Positions 24,664 through 36,514 are shown, counted from the stretch's first letter. The stretch is DNA of 64,000 nt from Ophiobolus disseminans (GCA_010093685.1 MU006224.1:650476-714475), one strand, 5' to 3'. Translations and numbers: made by a program. The notes: generated by a model not told the origin, from the letters alone.

Positions 24664-27541
24664 TATGCGACGCGTCTGGTACGCCTTCTTATGCCCATGC
24701 CATTCATAATGCATCTCTAAACATCCATAGACATGGCACGCACCCCTCACCCTACCTCATCAGCTCCTGCATCGACATCGCCGTCCTGCGTCACAAGCAG
24801 CTGCACAATCTGCGACGTGCAGTGGCATACACACATACCGCGCGAGACAATGTTACTCCACCATCAAACCCGCCGAGGTAGGAATATTGGAAGCCACAAC
24901 TGGACAATTGAACACGGATGAAGACGCCACTTCACAACTACTGGAGGAGGATTACCATGCCGGACAGTTCACCAAGCAGCTAGGTAGCATGCGAAGGAAG
25001 AAGCAACGGCTGAGTCGCCCCGCGACGGTGCTGCAAGCAATCCACACTCCGGCCCGCAACTTGTACATGAACTCAGCCGAGGGCAAAGTCGACTTGTCCT
25101 ACAGAGGCCAAGGCCACTTCAAACTTGGCGGCCTTCCTCGACACAGCACGAGTTTGCCCCCAACCACAAAGGAGAACCCGCGCCACGCACAGCCTGTATC
25201 GCTTTACTCCATTCTCGCCCGCTATCTGGACCACTACACTGGACCACACTGGGAATCTGAATTCGCTTTCACGGCGTTCGAGCAAGACCGACTTCGCCAG
25301 GCGGGGTTCATCCAAGCCAGCGTCGAGCGATGGGCAGCATGCCTATTGGAGCCCAAATCTGTTGCAGCCGCAAGTGTATTTGACTCCGACAATGATACTC
25401 CGCCACTTTTTCTGCTCTTTTTGTTCTTGCGTCGTCAGCATATGAGCGCATTCGCACTTGGTATAGTACTGAGGCACGTTGATCGGCGAATCACGTCAGA
25501 GTCCCTTACCTGGACTGACCTCAAGATTCTATCTGTTCGTCTGCTTCGCCATGCGCGTAAACTCTGGCCAGAATCCATACCCTGGATCACGTCGTTGTTC
25601 GCCGCCCATGCAAATGCACTGTTTGGAGAACATGGGTTGAAAATTACATCGCCTCGAATGCTTTCGGATCTCACACGATTCACCAACACTTTCTTGCTCC
25701 TCCTCTCGCTACCCGCTAGCATCAACCCAATACTAGGTGCCCTCTATCAAGAACAGGCTCAATTTCGTATCTTGAAGTTCATGGCAAGTCGCACGCCCGC
25801 CATCGCTGTCACTAGACCAGGCTTTCGTGCGGTATCCCGAAACCAGCTTGCGCATACGAAAACTGTTCAAGAGAGAGCTTGGGCCGAGCTGAAGGGACCT
25901 TCGTGGCCGCCCTGGAAAGAAAACCGCACAGCCATGGACGAGGACAAGGACTATGAATACGGGGCATCGAGAGCTTCGAGGATCCTCCATCGAATGTACG
26001 AGGCAGGGTATCGGGGGCAAATATGGGAAAATATGGTGGAAGTATATGCCGGCTGGGACACGGACTTCAGTCCTACAATTCAAACCCGTACCTCGTTGCT
26101 CCGTCTCTCCTCGCATTCCCGAAACGAAGAATTTCTAACTGATCTCCTCTGGGCTGGTCGAGTCAGGACAACAAGGACACGGCGTGAAGCATGGGCTTGC
26201 TTCCTTGCGTGCGAATCATCTGGCACACGCGCTAGTCAACAGGTGTACTTTGCCATGTTCGAGAAGCTGTACTATCCCGCAGCGAAGAGGTATGAATCTC
26301 AGGCCGATTTAGACGGGGTATTGAAGGGAGACGAAGAACATAATGATGCCAATGACAGTTTGCTGCCCGGCGACATGAAGGAAGTCGTCCCGGACCCGAC
26401 CTCTCCTTTACATTACGTATACCTCAGCGAACCAATTCCCACATTCAAGGAGCTATGTCACCGAATGTACAGGCAGAAGGTCCGCCCTTCCCACCGCCTG
26501 CTTGCATTTCTCGTGGAAGCTGCCCCTACATTCGATGTATGCTTGGATGTGCTCGAGCATGCAAAGAAGGACTTCAATGGCGGTATCGGCCATCTCCTCT
26601 CTAGTCACCATGGTGAAGCCAGTTCGATTAGTGCCGTACCCAGCTATCTCATGACAGCCTTCATTAGAGCTCTCTGTCAACATGGCCACTTCCACCGCAC
26701 GCCTCAAAAAGCACCACCATTTGAACCGCCCGAGCGCCACAACGACATGTTCGGTCGCAACAAACACTACCTTCTGGAGTACGCTCACGCATTACTAACG
26801 CACTACCGCCCATGCTATCGACCTGCATGGGCTGCATACATAGACAGAGTAGTCCGTAGCAATCTTGACGCGACCACGTACAACAATCCCAACGGGGTCG
26901 CTGTCAAAGGGCGAGGCGTCACCCAGTATGTTATCGTCTGGAAACTCCTCGACGCCATGGAGCAAATCGACGTCGACGTCGACGACGAAATCTTCAACTC
27001 CGTATGCTCAGCGACGACGTATGCCGCACAAGTCGTCAACAAAGGCACCACCTCCGTCCATGGCGCACGCCACGTCTTGGACACCGCCTCCCCGCGCCTG
27101 CGCAGATTATTCTACATCCTCGTCGGCGCAAACATGGACATGCACACTACAATCTCCAACACCATACCTCCACACATCCCCGGCCCAGCAGAACTCCACG
27201 CTTACGTCCGCGCACTCGGTATGCTCCGCGACTACGAAGGTCTCTACTCTTTCTCCACGTGGCTCACTAAGCACCACGTCGAAGTCACGAATCGCGCTGA
27301 GGCGCAGCATTCGGGCAGCAAATTGCTCTTTCGCACGCTCGTGGCGCTGAGGGCTGCGGTCACGGGATATCTGGAGGGAGGGAATGATCGGGATAACAAG
27401 GCTTCGGAGGATATTGTGCAGTTGGTTAAGGCGCAGATTGAGAGTGTGGAGGAGTGGGGTGGGTGGCCGGGCCAGGAGTATGTGGAGTTGTATGTTAAGG
27501 GCGGGTTGAGGAGTGAGGGGCCCAGTGTGCGGGGGAGGTGA
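24664..27541 (+). CDS. Putative mitochondrial helical-repeat (PPR-like) protein, ~939 aa
   Basis: The frame is open from 24731 to 27541, but ATG-initiated reading only starts well inside it. The N-terminal part of the open frame (HRHRRPASQAAAQ...YRARQCYSTIKP) is an excellent mitochondrial presequence with an RQCYS cleavage-like motif, so a 5' exon is needed. The best pairing is ATG 24664..24672 with an intron to 24730 (CTCTAAAC branch, CATCCATAG acceptor); its GTCTGG donor is weak, so the first residues are tentative. The remainder is helix-rich and basic, with patterns such as LGIVLRHVDRRITSESLTW and LLRHARKLWPESIPWITSLF typical of fungal organellar expression factors. There is no catalytic motif. 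It probably acts in mitochondrial RNA processing or translation, inferred from the presequence and architecture. Confidence 0.75.
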
Positions 27542-28702
27542 GGGAGGAGTGGTGTTAGTTGCGAGGGGTTGATTGTGTATTGTGTGTTATGAATTTGCCA
27601 TTGCGTACTTCGGACGTTTTTGAGCGCTTGTGTACATCCTTCGAAAATGAAGTAGGAAACTAAAGAAACATGTCATACGTCGTAAGTCGTTCCAAGGAAG
27701 CAATGCTATACAAAATACCGCCATCCATATATACCAAGTGTTTCCTTGCTAAAGAAACCCAAGTTCATCTCTTCCAACGCCATGTTTCCTCGTGTTGAAT
27801 CCATTTCCATGGCTTGTATCGAAGGCTCGGGAGGATTGGAGGTTGTTGCATGTGTCATTGACTGATGTATAACGTGAGGCTTGTTGTGATGATGGGCGTC
27901 GCTCGGTCTACGCACACGCTTGTCTTGTGATGAGGACGCCTGGTTTGATGCGAAGTAAACATGATCAGGTGATCGGTAAGTTTTGCTGAAAACTTGGAGG
28001 CCTGGAGTGCATGATGCGCACTCAGCGGAGTCGCCGTTTCTTGTCGACTCTTTTATCTGGAGGTTCGCTTCTGCGGGTCTGCGTACACAGGTTGGCAGGA
28101 GCCAACTCAAGGCATTCTTCAAGGCTGATAAAATCCAGGATCTGTGTCGTACTGCCAAGCACTAGGTTGATGTTCAGGCGAACAGACTGCGCCCTCACAA
28201 GTCTATCAAAGGTACCGAACCTTGGGACTCCCGACCTCGGGAAGGTCCACTTGCCCAGGTGAGCATCTACCGACACGTGACGAAGTGCCTCTCCAGCACC
28301 CTGGCCTGTACCACTACCTAACTAGTGTTATACATCATTTTACTCCTTTTTAAGTGATCCTATCAGTTAACCCGTGAGCAAAGGTCTTATTCGATTTAGC
28401 GCCTTAATCCAATCAGAGGTCTGTCCCTCGTGGTTGTCTTGCCACCCTCTCTCTCTGTCCTCTCAACATCTATCTCAAGCTCTTCTTTCCTACCCTTTCT
28501 TCCATTTCAAGTGTCGAGATAGACTTCTCTCACGATCACTTCTGATGATACCCTAGGTGACATCACAACTGCTGTGTCGTACAGCAAGACTGCCACCTCT
28601 GCATGTAGTTCAAACCTTATTTCTGTCGTCGACTTTCGAACCTCCTATACACTCAAACATGATCCAGTTAACCTACCTTTCACACCCCACCCCAACTTCC
28701 CA
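27542..28702. other. Intergenic with possible decayed minus-strand coding sequence
   Basis: From about 28321 to 28022 a minus-strand frame without ATG encodes a plausible helical segment (LVRAQSVRLNINLVLGSTTQ...) ending in KKRRLR and a stop. A second minus-strand frame (28158..27706) overlaps it and runs on to a tidy end (GIYGWRYFV). No intron joins them cleanly and no start codon is found upstream. This could be the tail of a degraded regulator gene or chance open frames. The plus-strand promoter of the next gene must lie at its right end. Confidence 0.25.
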
Positions 28703-29302
28703 ATGTGCGACGCCCCAGTCTTTGCCGCCTATGATGTCACACCCGAGGTATACATCCAGCTCCTAACTACAACAACTTCATGCCTAACACACGCCCAGCA
28801 ATGGTCCGACTTCTCCAACACAGCAAACATAACAGAAGAGCACGTCGGGTGGCTAGACCCCGCCACAGACCCAACACCTCCATACGTACTCATATACTCG
28901 CGCTCGCAAGAAAATCTCCACCGAACCGGCGCCCTCGCCGCAAAAGTGACAACAGACTTCAAAGGCGCCTCCTATGCCGACATGTACACGTTCCCAGAAT
29001 TAACATGCAAGGACGAGGAAATCTCAAACCGCCTCATCTCAGCGTACTTCCTCGTTCTCGACGCCCAGTCCTCCAAAGACAGGCAGGTGGTGCTCATCAA
29101 CAAGACCTTAGGATCATTGTACATCGACGAAGCGGACGATGTGCAAATCACCAACGATGGGAAGGACGACACAGTGTGGATGAAGCATCGCATTCCATAC
29201 GAGAAAGTGGCTTTCTTTTGCTTGGTGCGTGAGTCGCACCCAGGGGATGAGGGGGATGAGTTCTTGCAGAATATGACCAAGGAAACGATTGAGGGGTTGT
29301 GA
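28703..29302 (+). CDS. Hypothetical fungal protein, 199 aa
   Basis: Single exon. The frame opens further upstream, but the first in-frame ATG is 28703 (MCDAPVFAAYDVTPEVYIQL). The protein is soluble-looking and acidic: no signal peptide, no membrane helix, two or three Cys, and segments such as YVLIYSRSQENLHRTGALAA and DRQVVLINKTLGSLYIDE that look like a small alpha/beta fold with a beta-rich second half. I recognise no family. Protein-like composition and continuous length support a real gene. Its stop is ~250 bp from the stop of the AMMECR1 gene, which converges on it. Confidence 0.6.
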   Translation: MCDAPVFAAYDVTPEVYIQLLTTTTSCLTHAQQWSDFSNTANITEEHVGWLDPATDPTPPYVLIYSRSQENLHRTGALAAKVTTDFKGASYADMYTFPELTCKDEEISNRLISAYFLVLDAQSSKDRQVVLINKTLGSLYIDEADDVQITNDGKDDTVWMKHRIPYEKVAFFCLVRESHPGDEGDEFLQNMTKETIEGL

Positions 29303-29550
29303 AGGCGAATGGAGGGTATTGGGGAGGTATGGAATGTTCTGAGTTGAAACATATAAAATTGTACAAGATGACACTGCACCATCTGGGGTAGTACCTCATA
29401 AGTTTATGAATCCTCGAAATACCAAAAACACCATCTACATACGCCATGCCCAATCGTGGATATCTGCCCATTCCAAACTCCAATACCCAAATCAATAACA
29501 CGCCATACACCTCCCATCTATTTGTCATTCAAGAGAATAACTCAAAGCCT

Positions 29551-30486
29551 CTACTCCTCCTCCTCCTCATCCTCAATCTCCTCCTCCACCCAATCCCTCC
29601 ACTCCTTCCACTCGCCATACCCCAAATCAACCTTCTTCCCTTGATACCTCACGACATTCAGCTCCACCTTCTTCCAATCGTCCTTACGCCCGCTCCATCC
29701 CGCCTTGCGCATCAAGCTCACTAGCGTCTCCTCCTTGGTCCAGCCCTGCTCGCGCGCCACGTCGGGCAAGTACGTCGCGCCGTAGCGCCTGTTGTGGTGC
29801 GTAAACGATATGCGCAGGCCGTGGGTGCCGATGGACCAGTCGAGGGGCGAGGACGCGGGCTCGAAGTTTGTGAGAAGGGTCACGGCGCATTCGAGGGTGG
29901 GAAGTTCGCGGGAGGAGATGGGGTTGAAGCGGGTGTCGTCGAAGGCGCTGTGTAGTTGTTAGCGTTGAGTTTGTTGAGCTGGTTATGGAGGCAGGACACA
30001 CGAGGTCAGCGCATAGCTCTTCAAGCCCTCGTCTAGCTCCTGTGCCTCAAACGTGCCTATGCATCCTCTCAAGCGCTTCTCCCCACTTCTTGTCACGGTG
30101 TTCCACGTCACAAATAGCGGCGACGCCTCCATGCTCCCCTGCTCCGAGACTATACTACTTTGGCTCGAGCTCTTGCTGACAGCGCTGCTTGCCTCGCTAA
30201 TTCCGCTAGGTGTTGAGCTCGTGCTCTGTACGCTCGACGAGCTTGTTGTGGCGGGGGATGGTGCAAGAAGTCGCGATATCGCGGCCGGCTTACGTGAAGG
30301 GTCGACCGCGTTAGGCGGGGAGAGCAAGTCGCTATCGTCGGGCGTGTCTAGGGCCTCGGTCGTCAAGGGCTCCGCATTGTACTTGTTCCATAGCGCTTCA
30401 ACCTGAGGGAGGGAGAGGCCAGGTCGCTTCTCGAGGCTTGCCGTGAGGCTTTCGAAGCAGTATGCGCAGTGGGCTTGGGTGGCCAT
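29551..30486 (-). CDS. AMMECR1-domain protein, 293 aa
   Basis: Exons 30486..30002 and 29947..29551; intron 29948..30001 (54 nt, GTGTGT...ACACAG). Residues ~120-280 carry the AMMECR1 signature: LFVTWNTVTRSGEKRLRGCI with the strictly conserved LRGCIGTF, AFDDTRFNPIS, ELPTLECAVTLLTNFEP, HGLRISFTHHNRRYGATYLP and VAREQGWTKEETLVSLMRKAG. The N-terminus (MATQAHCAYCFESL) has a CxxC pair and a Ser-rich linker (~75-120) that the core family lacks; the C-terminus ends in a poly-acidic run. AMMECR1 proteins are conserved from archaea to humans and their biochemical activity is unsettled; the conserved LRGCIG loop suggests a catalytic or ligand site. Cytosolic or nuclear location is inferred. Confidence 0.95.
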
Positions 30487-31444
30487 CGTGGAATTTAGAG
30501 GTAGACGCGGCTAGGGAGAGAGATGATGAGGGGAGGGGCCTTAAAGACAAATGTATGAAGGTAAGTGTAAGGGTTCTACAGCACTAAAACAGATATGCGA
30601 CAGCTTCATTAAAGTAGAAGCTACTAGACGTCGAACAAGCTTCGGCACGCTTGCCTTAATAGCCCTCCTCGGTGAACGGTGCAAGAGCACAACGAGATTA
30701 ACGACTTGGCAATGGCGGATGCTCTTGCATCACCTCCGGAGAGATGGCGAGGCGAAAGAGTGGTGCTGTAGAGTATGAAGATGGTTGTTGAGGTTCCACA
30801 GGTGGTACCCCGCCGAAGTCAATGTTCAACGAGGGGCCAGCAGTCCGCCCATGTTAGCGAGAACGTCATCACATATACAACGAGTTCATAGTCAAGATCT
30901 ATTCTGACAAGGGCATATATTCTTTGCTACTTTCCGTTACCATATGCGTGCTACGTCTAACACAGAGGAAGACAATGGAGACTACTCTAAACCCTCGTGT
31001 TCAATGCGAGAACATGGTCAATGAATATAATGTTACCCCATCTTCATGCACACTACCCTACAGAGGCAAAAGGCAGTGTGTTTGGTAATGATGGGAGTGT
31101 TGATCTTGGCTCGAAGATTTCCTTCAGCAGGTCGAAGATTGAAGCTTCTTATTGCTGTACACACTAAAGCCGTTGTTTGGAGATTTGGTGGTCATCCTCT
31201 GCGTCACGTGCAGCATCGTGTCGTTGTCACCTCCTGCTACATCACTCACTTGTTGCGCGTTGGTGGCCCGAGGGCGACTTTTTGACTTGTTTCATTGTCG
31301 CATCTCATGTGCCTGTGTGGATCCACTTCCACCTATGAGCTCAAAGTCATCATAGAAGTCCGAAGCCGTTGACGCCGACCATGTGTTGTCTCGCGAAGAA
31401 CTAAAAACTGCCCGTGTGGCTCGCTCGATGTTGTTGTTCGTCGT
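30487..31444. other. Intergenic: AMMECR1 promoter and eL29 3' region
   Basis: The 958 bp lie between the AMMECR1 start and the eL29 stop. Open frames here are short and without features. The right part must contain the eL29 3' UTR and terminator. Confidence 0.4.
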
Positions 31445-31870
31445 TTATGCCGCGTCGCGCTTGCCCTCCTTGACCTCCTTCTGTATTGGCATTAGCGGTC
31501 CGTACACATCGGGACCAGATGTGTCTTTGAGTACGCACCAGAGCCTTCATGGTGCCGTGAAGAGCATGCCTATGGTTCCTTCGGAACTTGGGGTCGGTGC
31601 CCTTGAGCGAGGGGTAACGGTGCGTCTTAGGCTTCTTGATACTGTATTGCCACTACGTCAGCCACTGCATCGATATTCCCTCCTTCGTGTTCGACGAGAG
31701 AGGTGTTTGCGGGCGCCGGTGCGCGTTTGCACGGTAGAGGATGGATGGATGCGTACCCGTTCCTGTGGTTCTTCTTCGACTGGTTATGCTGAGACGAGTT
31801 CTTGGATTCTGCGCAATTGATTTAGCGTCAACCAGCAGCAGTATAATGCGATGTTTGACGTACTGGCCAT
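31445..31870 (-). CDS. RPL29: 60S ribosomal protein eL29, 65 aa, four tiny exons
   Basis: Exons 31870..31864 (7 nt), 31808..31757, 31641..31539 and 31480..31445; introns of 55, 115 and 58 nt. Donors are GTACGT, GTACGC and GTGCGT, and acceptors GCGCAG, ATACAG and ATACAG. The spliced frame begins MAKSKNSSQHNQSKKNHRNG and continues with the diagnostic eL29 blocks IKKPKTHRYPSLKG, TDPKFRRNHRHALHGT and a basic tail ending KRDAA. eL29 is a small basic protein of the large subunit, about 59 residues in yeast. The first exon holds only ATG, GCC and one base of the third codon. The longest unspliced frames at this locus are unrelated, so naive ORF calling misses the gene. Family match and exact phase agreement make this nearly certain. 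Confidence 0.96.
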
Positions 31871-32275
31871 TGCGACGGTTGTGTGTGTCGAATCGTCCGG
31901 GTGATGGTTCGTGGAGGCTGATAGACGCGATCGATTTTGCTTTCAGCAGGTGTGGCTCGCTTACAGCTCGAAACTGCACTAGCCTATCTGGGACTGGCTA
32001 ACCGCTCCTGCATCTGAGGTCCACCCGTGGAGGGGTGATTGCAAAGGACGTGAATTATGAACATGATACTGATGCATTCGAAAGCAATACAAAGTCCAGT
32101 AATATATAGATTACGTATTTATATCGCTTGAGTGTCATGTTGGAAAGCCCATACCTCCATCCCGCTCTGTAGGCAAATTACTCTCTCGAAGTACCCTTCG
32201 AAGAACGCACAAAGCAAGGTCTCTTGCGACCGAATATCCCAGATTCAACGCCATTGACAGGGAAGACAATCACTC
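31871..32275. other. Intergenic: eL29 promoter and 3' end of next minus-strand gene
   Basis: The 405 bp upstream of eL29 are expected to hold a strong ribosomal-protein promoter. The sequence is moderately AT-rich around 32090-32130. No specific motif is claimed. Confidence 0.4.
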
Positions 32276-33189
32276 TCATCTCTCATTCTGCTGGTCGCCT
32301 TCCATGGCATCCTGGTCAGCCTGGCGCTGGCGCATGTGCTCTTGAACGTTTTGCTCAGTCGTCGAGGCACGTCCAGGTCCATGGCCAGTCATTGCGCCCC
32401 GGGGCGTGGTATCCACAACGTTATCGTCATAGCTCATACCGTTCATCATCCGCGCATCCTGCTTCTGTTGCTCGGTGGACGACGTAGTCTGCGCTGTTCC
32501 GACGCTGGAAGCAACACTGACGCCGGTCATGGGGCTTGGAGGGGCTTGCTCCCTCAAATAGCCAGGAACTGCGCTTGCCTTGCTAACAGCAGGGCTGCCA
32601 AGCTGGCTGTGTTGGCGAGCCGGAGTCCTTGCACCTTCGCCGAATCCAACCAAGGAAGCAGCCTCGTCACTGAAGCCGCCCATGCTCGACGTCTCTACAT
32701 CCTGGTCCTCGCTCATGCGATCAGGCTCATACACATCGCTGCCACTTGCCCAGGTTGTGCGACCACCAACTGAGCCAGTTGCACTAGCACTACCCACGGT
32801 GCTGCGTTCGCGGAAGATCTGTGGCTGGTTGTTCGAGTCGAAGTAGCCTGGTGGTGGGTTATTGGCGCTACCTGGAGCAAGACCATATGGAGTGCGGCCG
32901 GAGACAGCGACTCTCTCGAGGCCCGCCAAGCGTGAGATGCGATCGGCGCGCTCGGCTTCAGCAGGGTTGCGGTGGTGAGGGAAGTGGCCTCGATGTCCGT
33001 CCTTGATGGCGACCGTGGAGAGCTCTGACATGGTCGTTGTGGCAGAGTTTGGTGTGCCCCTGAGTGTAGATTGTCAGTCACTTTTCTGTGCGACCCCGCG
33101 GGGCATGTGTCTTACGGAGCATCCCCAGGCGTGCCTGGATCCGATGGTGGAGGCGGCAGGTTGATCAGAGTGGGCGCATTGGTGGTCAT
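32276..33189 (-). CDS. Conserved fungal disordered protein, 285 aa
   Basis: Exons 33189..33116 and 33059..32276; intron 33060..33115 (56 nt; GTAAGA donor, TGACAATC and CACTCAG end). It starts MTTNAPTLINLPPPPSDPGT, followed by TPGDAPGTPNSATTTMSEL, and a basic-helical block (AERADRISRLAGLERV) around residues 60-76. The remainder is Gly/Ser/Thr-rich and acidic, with DRMSEDQDVETSSMGGFSDEAASLVGFGEG and a Gln/Glu/Arg-rich C-terminal helix (ENVQEHMRQRQADQDAMEGD-like). No domain I can name. Such proteins are conserved across Dothideomycetes in my recollection, which is memory, not a search. Function unknown. Confidence 0.78.
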
Positions 33190-34742
33190 TGTGATTGTTG
33201 TGAAGTGTATCTGACAGGAGGCTCTTGTGGATGTATGGTTCAAGTGCTGTGGTATGGCGTGAAAGATTCACGAGCACGGAAAGCTACAGGGAGGGGAGGT
33301 CCAATGACCTTTGGGTATGACGTCGTTTGCAGGAGTCAAAGGGCGGCAAGTGCAGTCACGATCACACGCGCGCCTATGCACACCCGGCAGTCTATCGAAG
33401 CACCTGGGCGCTTCTTCGTTTCTCGGAGAATTTATCAGGTCAAATTGCTGTCGCTGCCTCCTTGTCGCCAGCAATTGAGCAATTCATCACCGTTGGACCG
33501 TTCTCTTGGCGCTGCAGGGTCCGCCCCGCTTGAAGTGGGGTTGATTCGCTCAGATCCCTCCATGCTTCCCTCTTGTTCTCTACTTTCTCGTTCTTGCATC
33601 TCATCAGATTACAGCATTTTTGCATGAGACGATCGTAGTTTATCGTCAAGCTAATTTCCCTTCCCCTAACTCGCTGGTGCTTCCGGAAAATCATCAAAAA
33701 CACGATCAGACGCATCGAGCAGCAGTACCTAGCTATAATCTAGTCCCTATGTCCACAAGTTGGGTTAAATATGCGGATACTCTGAAGAGCATCCCAAAAA
33801 CGGAAACTTTCACAGATGTGACAGAACTGCACATAAATCATACAGGTATTTACATCATGTACAACCGCACAGCACATCTACAGACTGGCAAACCACTTGT
33901 TGTCGATGTCTATACATTTGTTCTTCTCGCATTTCTTTTCTACTACGCACCTCATGCTCTCAAAGCACTGTAACGCACTTCCATCATCTTTCTATCATTC
34001 TAAAATCGAAAGATTGATGTCCAACGAGCCAGGACCTCGGGAGCATTGGATATATCCAGGTATCATCAACTTGTTGTTAGTGCAACGCCGATCGACGAAT
34101 TACAAGTCTTGAGTCTTGTTTTATATATGAGAACATGAACGTGCATCAGAGCTGTGGATAAGAGTAAGTCAAAGAAGAGCGCTGAGTTCTGGAACAATAT
34201 TGCTCCTGGAAGAACTACTTTGCGAAAACGCTCACATATTCCGCGAATGCAGACAATAAACTGTGATTTGCGGGTACATGAGCAAGTCAACCTGGAAACC
34301 CTGCAATGATCTCTCCAGGCGAAGAATGGGTAGACTGCGAGTCATAAGATTGATCCAAAGTACACCGGCTCATGGTAAGCGAAACGGCAGCATTCCGTAC
34401 CACAACACTTGTTTTGTTAGACACGCGAGTCACAATTTCATCTTCGACTATGATCCGTACCAATGATACCAATGCCATGGCAAGCTACTTGCATAGCAGC
34501 GGGTGACAACGGAAATAGTGCGGGACTAATTCCACCTTCCCCAGGATAGCTTCCCCGCAGCGCCCTCGGGTGCGTTCAACGGCTGGCGGCCTTCCACATG
34601 ATTGGCCAGGCACAGCCCTCCTTCCTCCATTCAAGGAGGTGTCATGGACAAAGTGTGCCGTGTGTAGCAGAAGGATCGACCTCTTTATCTGTCGCGTCCG
34701 CGCAGTTTGAACGAGGTACGATCTCCGGAGACCTTTGCTACA
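33190..34742. other. Intergenic spacer (1.5 kb)
   Basis: Divergent spacer between the disordered-protein gene and the MFS permease, containing both promoters. A 74-codon frame from ATG 33749 with one hydrophobic segment (VYTFVLLAFLFYYAPHAL) is present but lacks other support. No repeats or RNA genes seen. Confidence 0.4.
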
Positions 34743-36514
34743 ATGGCGAATCCAACGATCAAAACCAGCCTGCCAGATGCAGAAAAAACTGAAGTCATCA
34801 ACGATACTTATGGGACGAATATCGATCCTGTTGCGGAGAAGAAGTTGTTAAGGAAATGCGACGTTCGCGTTCTGCCGCCGCTTTTCGTTCTCTTCTTGCT
34901 TGCGTTCCTGGATAGGACAAATATTGGTAAATATATTCACTCTCATAAGATATGGTGTACCAACAGGACTATAGGCAATGCAAAGATCCAAGGACTGACC
35001 AAAGACCTCGACATGGAAGGTCCGAATGCACATCGCTACAACATCGCACTCTTCATCTTCTTCGTCCCATACATCTTGTTCGAAGTACCTTCCAACCTGG
35101 TTTTGAAGAAATTGGCGCCTTCAACTTGGTTGTCATTGATCATGGTGTTATGGGGCAAGTCATGTTTCAACTTGTTATCCTATTCTTTATCTAACTCATA
35201 CCAGGGATCTCGACCATCGGCATGGGACTCGTCACCAACTTCGAAGGTCTTGTTGCCATGCGTGTCTTGCTAGGCCTGTTCGAAGCCGGGCTCTTTCCCG
35301 GTAAGTGAATCATGCTGGTCAATTTCAATGTACTAACGAAACAGGCTGCGTCTACCTCATCTCAATGTATTACAAACGTTATGAACTTCAGTGGCGTCTT
35401 ACGCTTTTCTTCACTGCTAGTATCATAGCAGGAGCATTTGGCGGTGTATGTCCACACACCTAGCTTGAATTCCTCAAAATTGACTCCTTCTAGCTCCTAG
35501 CCTTCGCCCTCGCAAAAATGGACGGCATAGCTGGATACGGCGGGTGGCGATGGGTACGTATCTTCACATCCAGTATCAACATATGTCCAACACTAACTCC
35601 CTCTCCCAGATCTTCATCATCGAAGGCGTCGTAACCGTCGCCCTCGGCCTAGTCACAAAGTTCTGGGTCACAGACTGGCCAGAGACAGCCAGCTTCCTCA
35701 ACGACCAAGAACGCGCCCTCCTACTCGCACGCCTGCGCGCAGACACAGGCGATGCAGTTATGAACCGCCTTGACAAGCGCGCTGCAAAACGTATCTTCTC
35801 TGATCCAAAGATTTACTTAGGGACACTCGCATACTTCGGTACATCCATCCACTTCCCAAACCCCACACGAAAAGCATGCTAACATCCCCCCCAGGCATCG
35901 TCAACACCGGCTACGCAGGCTCCTTCTTCATCCCGACGATAATCCGGGAACTCGGTTACACCTCCTCCATGGCCCAGATCCGGTCCATCCCAATATTCAT
36001 CGTGGCCACCATAACCGCCGTGATAGCCGCCTACTGTACCGACCGCCTGCGCCACCGCTACACCTTCTGCATCTTCGGCCTCGTCGTCGCCTCCGTGGGC
36101 TACATCATGCTGCTTGCGCAAGCCAACCTCTCCGCTGGCGTGAAGTACTTCGCCCTTTTCCTAATCGTGCCAGGCGGGTACATCACGCAGCCCATCGTCC
36201 TCGTCTGGCTCTCAAACCTCGTATCAGGCCATTATAAACGCAGCATCAGCTCCGCGATGCAAGTTGGGTTCGGTAACATCGGGGGCATCGTCGCGAGCAA
36301 TGTTTTCCTCGGAAGCGAGGCGCCTAGATATCGCACAGGTTATGGAGTTAGTTTGGGCATGCTTTGGATATGCGGGGCGGCGTGTACGGGGCTGTTTGTG
36401 CTTGTGAAGAGGGAGAATGGGATGAGGGAGAGGGGGGAGAGGGATTGGAGGTTGGAGGGTGAAGATGCGGATAATTTGGGGGACGATCATCCGGGATTTA
36501 GGATGGGGACTTAG
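34743..36514 (+). CDS. MFS permease, anion:cation symporter (TNA1/Dal5-like), 489 aa, seven exons
   Basis: Exons 34743..34926, 34975..35154, 35205..35300, 35345..35445, 35494..35553, 35610..35838 and 35895..36514. Introns are 44-56 nt; the second (35155..35204) has a GC-AG boundary (GCAAGT...TACCAG) and is the only splice fit that keeps the conserved WGISTIGMGLV. The first intron (48 nt) has no in-frame stop and could be read through. The protein has 12 predicted helices, the ACS-family entry motif KCDVRVLPPLFVLFLLAFLDRTNIGNAK, GLFEAGLFPGCVYLIS in helix 4 and a central cytosolic loop (DWPETASFLNDQERALLLAR). Relatives take up nicotinate, allantoate, pantothenate or other organic anions at the plasma membrane; the substrate here is not determinable. 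Confidence 0.95.

Noticed and set aside
28574..28702. A longer N-terminus of the 199-aa protein beginning at a GTG codon
   Set aside because: Fungal nuclear genes rarely initiate at GTG, and the first in-frame ATG at 28703 gives a complete protein.
33749..33973. A 74-codon frame with one hydrophobic segment
   Set aside because: Too short, isolated, and without homology I recognise or intron logic.
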